A stretch of DNA of 10,041 bases from Candidatus Hydrothermarchaeota archaeon (GTDB taxonomy: Archaea > Hydrothermarchaeota > Hydrothermarchaeia > Hydrothermarchaeales > BMS3B). The DNA is taken from contig WANG01000138.1 in the NCBI GenBank assembly GCA_015521945.1, positions 1 to 10,041 of the forward strand, given 5' to 3'. Shown here piece by piece: positions 5,962-10,041 of the stretch. The translations under genes were made by a program, and so were the position numbers. Within the stretch, counting starts at the first letter, position 1. The number at the start of each line of letters is the position of its first letter. The notes under the pieces are model-generated. The model was not told the DNA's origin and ran no database searches. It worked only from the letters and a program-made list of their open reading frames with translations.

Positions 5962-7086
5962 ATGCGCCTGCTCACAACCTTCGGAAGGGAGCTGAGGTAC
6001 ACCTGCACCCCCGACACCTGCTTCATCTGCTGCAGGATACTGGAGGACATACCGGTGAGGATGGAGGAGATAAAGAGGGTGGAGGCGCTGGGGTATAAGG
6101 GCTTCTACGAGGCGAGAAGCGGGGGGTACTTCCTTAAGAAGGAGTGCCCCTTCCTGAGGGACAGGAGGTGCGTGCTCCACGAGAGGCACGGGTTCAGAGC
6201 CAAGTTTCTGAGCTGCCGCAAGTACCCCTTCTCAGCCACCCTGCTGGACAACGGCACCGTGGTGGTGGACGCCAAGTGGACCTGCAGGGGTGTGAGCCTC
6301 AGCTCCGGGGAGAGGGTGGAGCGTGAGATGCTTGAGCGGGAGTTTCTGGAGGAGCTGGGGGAGGAGCAGAAGGTGGAGCGGGGGGAGGTGGTGTACCTGC
6401 ACTACAGGAGCGGGCAGAGGTGCACCTGGGACGCCTTAGTGAGGCTCTACACGGGCATTAACACTCTGCTGCAGGGGGAAACCCTGCACCGCTCGGCTCT
6501 GCTCATGGTGGGCGCCCTGCGCAGGCTTGGTGGCATGCTTGCAGGCGGGGTTGTAACCCTGGAGGAGGCGGAGAGGGCTGCCAAAGCCTTAGAGGGGGCT
6601 GACAGGGAGGAGATGCTCACCGAGGCGAAGGCTGCCGGAGACGTGCAGATTGACCTCTTCGGCATCTACGACATCTTCGGAGAGCTCTTCGGGTACAGGC
6701 TGAGCCCCGGATATGCGGCGAGGAAGCTGGAGATAGCCGAGGAGGTTGAGTTCACCGAGGACTTCTCCCAGCTCTACACCAAGCCCCTGGATGACGAGGC
6801 GGACAGGCTGCTGAGCTTCCACCTGAGGCAGAGCTTCATGGAGACCATCGCAAGGCCCTGGGACCTGGTGCAGTCCTGCTTCTGGACCCTGGGGGTTGCC
6901 TGCTTCACCGAGTACATCGCCAGGGTGCTGGCTGAGGAGAGGGTGGAGGAGCAGAACGCCAGGGACGCCCTCGCCATAGCAGACTACCTGAACAAGCACT
7001 CCTCCTCCTTCAGGTCCCACGCCTTTCCAAAGTACCCTGAGCTGGGGATGCACTACCTTCACTTCCTCTGCTCGGGCATCACGTAG
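5962..7086 (+). CDS. YkgJ-family cysteine-cluster protein with long helical C-terminal region
   Basis: The N-terminal ~110 of 374 residues carry the YkgJ/UPF0153 cysteine cluster, a proposed metal or Fe-S site: C15, C20, C23-C24 (CFICCR), C62 (ECPFL), C70 (RCVLH), C85 in CRKYPF, and C108. The family includes FliB-like proteins linked to lysine N-methylation, but most members have no known reaction. The remaining ~260 residues look mostly helical and hydrophilic, without a motif I recognise; no signal peptide or clear membrane segment is visible. It is transcribed away from the Isc-like operon across a 70-base gap, so the two may be co-regulated and the protein could receive or help handle Fe-S clusters (inference). 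The 3' end overlaps the convergent membrane-protein gene by 28 bases. Family assignment is good; function is unknown. Confidence 0.85.
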   Translation: MRLLTTFGRELRYTCTPDTCFICCRILEDIPVRMEEIKRVEALGYKGFYEARSGGYFLKKECPFLRDRRCVLHERHGFRAKFLSCRKYPFSATLLDNGTVVVDAKWTCRGVSLSSGERVEREMLEREFLEELGEEQKVERGEVVYLHYRSGQRCTWDALVRLYTGINTLLQGETLHRSALLMVGALRRLGGMLAGGVVTLEEAERAAKALEGADREEMLTEAKAAGDVQIDLFGIYDIFGELFGYRLSPGYAARKLEIAEEVEFTEDFSQLYTKPLDDEADRLLSFHLRQSFMETIARPWDLVQSCFWTLGVACFTEYIARVLAEERVEEQNARDALAIADYLNKHSSSFRSHAFPKYPELGMHYLHFLCSGIT

Positions 7087-8651
7087 AATATGCTCACCCC
7101 TGGAGAGGCGTACACCCGCCTGAAGTAGGTGGTGTTGTAGAACTTGGGGAGGTACACCTCCACGCCGAAGCTGGTGGGGGGCTTGCGGGAGCTGAGCAGG
7201 TTGCCAGAGGTGCGCATCCACACGGAGTAGTAGATGTGGGTGGCGTTGTACTTCCTCGCTATGCTCCAGGCAAGCTCCGGGGAGGTGGTGGAGTACAGCA
7301 GGTAGAGGTCGTCCTGCACCACGGCGGGCACGCTTATGTAGGGGTAGCCCACGCTCCGCAGGGGGAACACGCCCCCGAGGAGCGCTCTACCTCCAGCCAC
7401 ACCCGCGAGCATCTGGGCGCGGTAGTAGTCGGCGATTATCCTGCTGCTCTCATCCGAGTTCTCCCTGTACCACACCGCAGCCCTGTACTCCTCGGGGGTT
7501 ATGCCAGTGAGGCTGAGCCTCTCATCCAGCCCGTACGCCCAAAGCTCTGCTCCCATGAGGAGGAGCACGGGGATGAGCACCCTGTACCTCCACACCCTGC
7601 CCAGAAGCACCCCTGCAGCCACCGCGGCGGGCTGCGCCAAGAAGGGGTAGAAGCGGAAGCCCTCAAGGGGCTTGGCGAGGGTCTCCCAGGTGAGGTGCTG
7701 CATGCCCAGAAGCTGCAGAATAGCCTCGTTCTGGGTCTCTAAGAGGAGGGGCAGCGCCCACAGGAGCAGGGGTGCGCTGGCTCTGGGGGTGCGCAGCAGG
7801 TAGAGCATTCCCGCACCCCCCGCAAGCGCCGCAACCATGCCGTACTCACGGAGGTGCTGCACTCCCGAGTAGAGCCCGCTGCTCGTAACCAGCGCCTCAA
7901 TCCACCACCAGTAGAGGTTCCTCGGAAGCCACCAGGGCGCCGCCACCGCCTGGGATATGAGCACCACCACCAGGAAGTCCAGCATCAGGGTTCTCCGTGC
8001 CCCTTGGAGCAGCATGCCCAGGGTGTACATGAGCATCACCAGCAGCACGAGGAAGTAGGAGAGGTGGAGCAGGAAGTTCACGCCTAAGAGCACGCCTAAG
8101 GGGAGGAGGCTCCTCAGCCTCTGCCTTGCCTCCATGCCCGCCACATGGTGCCAGTACAGCAGGTACAGGGGAAGCATGAACAGGGTGAAGCTCTGGGGGT
8201 CGGCGATGGCCGTCCAGTAGATGAAGCTGGGGGTGAGTGCGAGCACGAGCAGCGCCGCCGCAGCGGAGCGCCTGCCCGCGAGGTGCCTGGTGAGGAAGTA
8301 GATGCTCAGGGGGGTGAGCGCCTCAAGGAAGGGCAGCACCCTGGTGCAGAGCACGGGTATCTGAAGCCCCGTGAGTGCCGCTCCCGCTGCCAGGAGAACC
8401 GGGGAGAGCGGGGGGTACCACATGGGCACGTACCCGTAGGCGCGGTACCTGAGGTCCGGCTCCGGGAGCTCATGGTGGTCAAGCACGTACTGTGCCATGG
8501 CTATGCGGTACCACACGTCAGCCTGGAAGACAGGTAGATGCTCGTCCGTGGCGAGCTTGGGGAGCAGCCTCAGAGCCAAGCTGAGGAGGTACACCCCCGC
8601 GAGGAGAAGCGCCTCCCTCCTGCTCACCCGCAGCATCTCCCGGAACCCCAT
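7059..8651 (-). CDS. AglB/STT3-like GT-C multi-pass membrane protein, no WWDYG motif
   Basis: About 530 residues: an N-terminal transmembrane helix (13-30), an outside loop, about ten further hydrophobic segments, and a soluble C-terminal domain of about 145 residues. The first loop, FQADVWYRIAMAQYVLDHH (42-60), followed by MWYPPLSPVLLA, resembles the D-x-W-Y loop of oligosaccharyltransferase STT3/AglB, with Asp45 a possible metal ligand. The ADP at 150-152 sits where STT3 has its second acidic motif. The C-terminal domain has the expected layout, ending in an ARKY-x-A-x-x-IYYS strand. However, the acceptor-recognition WWDYG is absent; the place is occupied by ADYYRA (about 407). It is probably a glycosyltransferase of the envelope using a lipid-linked sugar, but not a standard oligosaccharyltransferase. 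ATG 8651 is chosen because it fits the promoter spacing and avoids running into the divergent gene. Confidence 0.75.
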   Translation of the reverse strand: MGFREMLRVSRREALLLAGVYLLSLALRLLPKLATDEHLPVFQADVWYRIAMAQYVLDHHELPEPDLRYRAYGYVPMWYPPLSPVLLAAGAALTGLQIPVLCTRVLPFLEALTPLSIYFLTRHLAGRRSAAAALLVLALTPSFIYWTAIADPQSFTLFMLPLYLLYWHHVAGMEARQRLRSLLPLGVLLGVNFLLHLSYFLVLLVMLMYTLGMLLQGARRTLMLDFLVVVLISQAVAAPWWLPRNLYWWWIEALVTSSGLYSGVQHLREYGMVAALAGGAGMLYLLRTPRASAPLLLWALPLLLETQNEAILQLLGMQHLTWETLAKPLEGFRFYPFLAQPAAVAAGVLLGRVWRYRVLIPVLLLMGAELWAYGLDERLSLTGITPEEYRAAVWYRENSDESSRIIADYYRAQMLAGVAGGRALLGGVFPLRSVGYPYISVPAVVQDDLYLLYSTTSPELAWSIARKYNATHIYYSVWMRTSGNLLSSRKPPTSFGVEVYLPKFYNTTYFRRVYASPGVSIFYVMPEQRK

Positions 8652-8660
8652 GGGAAGATG

Positions 8661-8684
8661 TTTAAGTCCTCCCGCAATATTAAA
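8661..8684. promoter_or_regulatory. Compact divergent promoter with mirrored TATA-like boxes
   Basis: Only 37 bases separate the start codons at 8651 (minus) and 8689 (plus). TTTAA (8661-8665) faces the plus gene, centred 26 bases from its ATG. TTAAA (8680-8684), which reads TTTAA on the minus strand, faces the minus gene, centred about 31 bases from its ATG. The plus gene has no Shine-Dalgarno sequence (ATTAAACCCC before ATG). Both transcripts would therefore be leaderless or nearly so. Confidence 0.55.
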
Positions 8685-8688
8685 CCCC

Positions 8689-9342
8689 ATGCGCCTGTGC
8701 ATCATCTCGGACGTGCACGCCAACCTCCCGGCTCTGGAGGCTGTGCTTGATGAGTGCCCCAGAGGCAGGATAATCCATGCAGGGGACGTGGTGGGGTACA
8801 ACCCCCACCCGGGTGAGGTGATAGAGCTCATGCGGGAGAAGCGCATCGCCTCGGTGATGGGCAACCACGACTACGCGGTGCTAACAGGAGATACCTCGGC
8901 CTTCAACCCCGTTGCGGCACGCGCCATAGAGTGGACCAGGGGGGTGCTCCAGGAGGAGCACCTCGCCTACCTGCGCTCCCTGAGCTTAGAGCTCAGGGTG
9001 GAGGGCATCTGCTGCGTGCACGGGAGCCCTGCAGAGCCCCTGTGGGAGTACGTTTACCCCGGCGAAGGGCTGGAGGAGCACCTGCAGAGAGCAGGTGCGC
9101 GGATGCTGGTGCTGGGGCATACCCACGTCCCCTTCCACCTCAGGCTCCCTCAGGGGGAGGTGCTCAACCCGGGAAGCGTGGGGCAGCCCAGGGACGGCTC
9201 ACCCCTTGCGAGCTTTGCGGTGGTGGAGGATGGGGAGGTTGAGGTGCGCAGGGTGGAGTACGAGGTTGGGAGGGTGGCGAGGGACATCCTGAGGGCGGGC
9301 TTGCCTGGGGTGCTCGCCCAGAGGCTCTACAGCGGCTGGTGA
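8689..9342 (+). CDS. Metallophosphoesterase, YfcE/MJ0936-like
   Basis: A 217-residue calcineurin-like phosphoesterase with the full set of metal-binding motifs: SDVHAN (Asp8, His10), HAGDVVGYNP (Asp33), GNHD (Asn59, His60), CVHGSP (His111) and GHTHVPF (His144, His146). NPGSVGQPRDG, typical of the YfcE/MJ0936 group, follows. Members are cytoplasmic dinuclear-metal phosphodiesterases or phosphatases whose natural substrates are mostly unknown. Its length is slightly above the compact archaeal type, with a short C-terminal extension. ATG 8689 starts exactly at the family's first strand (MRLCIISDVH), and promoter spacing suggests leaderless translation; the frame is open further upstream, but that part lies opposite the membrane-protein gene and is not needed. 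The 3' end overlaps the convergent YkgJ-like gene by 16 bases. No neighbour reveals the substrate. Confidence 0.93.
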   Translation: MRLCIISDVHANLPALEAVLDECPRGRIIHAGDVVGYNPHPGEVIELMREKRIASVMGNHDYAVLTGDTSAFNPVAARAIEWTRGVLQEEHLAYLRSLSLELRVEGICCVHGSPAEPLWEYVYPGEGLEEHLQRAGARMLVLGHTHVPFHLRLPQGEVLNPGSVGQPRDGSPLASFAVVEDGEVEVRRVEYEVGRVARDILRAGLPGVLAQRLYSGW

Positions 9343-9956
9343 TGCCCCGCCACCAGCATCTCAGCCAGCTCAATCCTGTGCAGGAAGCGCTCCTCCGGGG
9401 AGGCGGGCTCGTCTCTCATGCGGACGTCGTAGTTGTAGAGCAGTATCTTCAGGAAAACCTGCTTTAGCGGGTTTGCGCTCAGCTCGCTCTCTTCGGCACG
9501 CTCCACAAACTCAACCCAGCGCTCCCACATCTTTATGTAAACCCACGCATCCTGCTGGAGGATGTACTCCTGAAGGGTGCGCTCCTCACCCCTCCCCATG
9601 CCGGGGCACCTGCCGTCCTGGCTCAGCCTGAACTCCAGCCCGCCCTTCCAGCTCACCCCCGCCGGGTAGAGCCTGCACGCCAAGGGGCGGGCGGGATACA
9701 CGGTGCACCTGCCCTCCACCAGAAACCTGCAGGGGGAGCGCTCCAGCATGAGCAGGGGCACGCCGCTCTCTTCATAGTGGGCTGCCAAGTAGCGCTCCTC
9801 CAGCTCCTCGCTGCTTAGCCTGAGGAGCTCGCCCAGCCTCAGCACCTCGTAAGGGCTGAGAGCTATAGCATGCCCATGGCAGCAGGGCGCGCTGCATCCG
9901 CTGACGCAGGCGAAGCGCAGCACTCCAGAGCTTCCCAAAGACACGGTACCTCTCAT
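9327..9956 (-). CDS. YkgJ-family cysteine-cluster protein downstream of tRNA-Leu
   Basis: A 209-residue YkgJ/UPF0153 protein. The cluster is C17, C21, C25-C26 (CSAPCCHG), C76 (SPCRFL), C84 in GRCTVYPARP, C94 in CRLYPAG and C117 (GRCPGM): the standard pattern of a proposed metal or Fe-S site with CRxYP. A helical tail of about 90 residues follows, rich in aromatic and acidic residues. No reaction is known for this type. It is only distantly similar to the gene at 5962, sharing little beyond the cluster. The ATG has GGTGG four bases upstream and begins only 17 bases past the tRNA end. This leaves no room for a separate promoter, so it is probably transcribed with the tRNA. Confidence 0.85.
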   Translation of the reverse strand: MRGTVSLGSSGVLRFACVSGCSAPCCHGHAIALSPYEVLRLGELLRLSSEELEERYLAAHYEESGVPLLMLERSPCRFLVEGRCTVYPARPLACRLYPAGVSWKGGLEFRLSQDGRCPGMGRGEERTLQEYILQQDAWVYIKMWERWVEFVERAEESELSANPLKQVFLKILLYNYDVRMRDEPASPEERFLHRIELAEMLVAGHHQPL

Positions 9957-9972
9957 TATTCCACCATTGTGA

Positions 9973-10041
9973 TGCGGGGGAAGGGATTTGAACCCTCGCA
10001 GGCTCTACGCCAACAGGTCCTAAGCCTGTCTCCTTTGACCG
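9973..10041 (-). tRNA. trnL(uag): tRNA-Leu (anticodon UAG), 5' end cut by window edge
   Basis: The 3' 69 bases of a type II tRNA are visible. The anticodon stem ACAGG/CCTGT encloses the loop CTTAGGA, with anticodon TAG (complement of 10020-10022), which reads CUA and related leucine codons. A long variable arm (GGC-gtaga-GCC), the T arm with loop TTCAAAT, and the acceptor strand CCCCCGC with discriminator A (9973) follow. No CCA is encoded, and no intron is seen in the anticodon region. The missing part is the 5' acceptor strand and most of the D arm. Confidence 0.95.

Noticed and set aside
5892..6050. N-terminal extension of the lysine-less NifS by 53 residues
   Set aside because: The family N-terminus (MVYADYATST) begins at 5891 with a ribosome binding site before it, and the extension would cross the divergent promoter and the start of the YkgJ-like gene.
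8497..8688. 64-residue extension of the metallophosphoesterase
   Set aside because: The extension lies opposite the membrane-protein coding region and crosses the promoter; the fold's first strand starts at the ATG at 8689.
1..10041. CRISPR array, rRNA genes or phage genes
   Set aside because: No regularly spaced direct repeats, rRNA-like segments or phage structural or integrase motifs were seen in the window.

Overview
The window looks like chromosomal DNA from a GC-rich archaeon, probably a euryarchaeon. Several things point there. The IscS and IscU proteins closely resemble the Archaeoglobus type as I recall it. The tRNA-Leu gene encodes no CCA end. Short A/T-rich TATA-like boxes lie about 25 bases before start codons, which suggests leaderless genes, and other genes have GGAGG/GGTG ribosome binding sites. 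The AglB/STT3-like membrane protein and the YkgJ-type cysteine-cluster proteins fit as well. I cannot name the species.

Layout. Bases 1-289 are AT-richer than the rest and hold a possible gene tail and a strong hairpin flanked by A and T runs. A 52-residue membrane protein (290-448) and an RlmD/TrmA-type m5U methyltransferase (481-1722) follow on the plus strand. The minus strand from 5891 down to 1712 carries six tightly packed genes: a cysteine desulfurase homologue without its PLP lysine, a TusA-like protein, an IscS with its lysine, a canonical IscU, a divergent IscU and a divergent NadA. Leaving this operon in the other direction is a YkgJ-family protein (5962-7086). It converges on an AglB/STT3-like membrane protein (8651-7059), which shares a 37-bp divergent promoter with a metallophosphoesterase (8689-9342). 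A second YkgJ-family protein (9956-9327) lies directly downstream of a tRNA-Leu(UAG) that is cut by the window edge.

The six-gene operon is the most interesting part. It looks like an iron-sulfur or sulfur-transfer machine in which each main part exists as one conventional and one altered copy: IscS with a lysine-less partner that keeps the persulfide cysteine, and IscU with a partner that has an extra cysteine and no usual N-terminus. The NadA homologue keeps its three cluster cysteines but has lost most of the residues that handle substrate in quinolinate synthase. My inference is that the operon makes a heteromeric Isc-like complex that loads or uses an Fe-S cluster on the NadA-like protein, possibly for a reaction other than quinolinate synthesis. 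The sequence shows the substitutions directly; the function is untested.

Gene packing is very tight. All three convergent pairs overlap at their 3' ends, and most operon genes overlap or abut.
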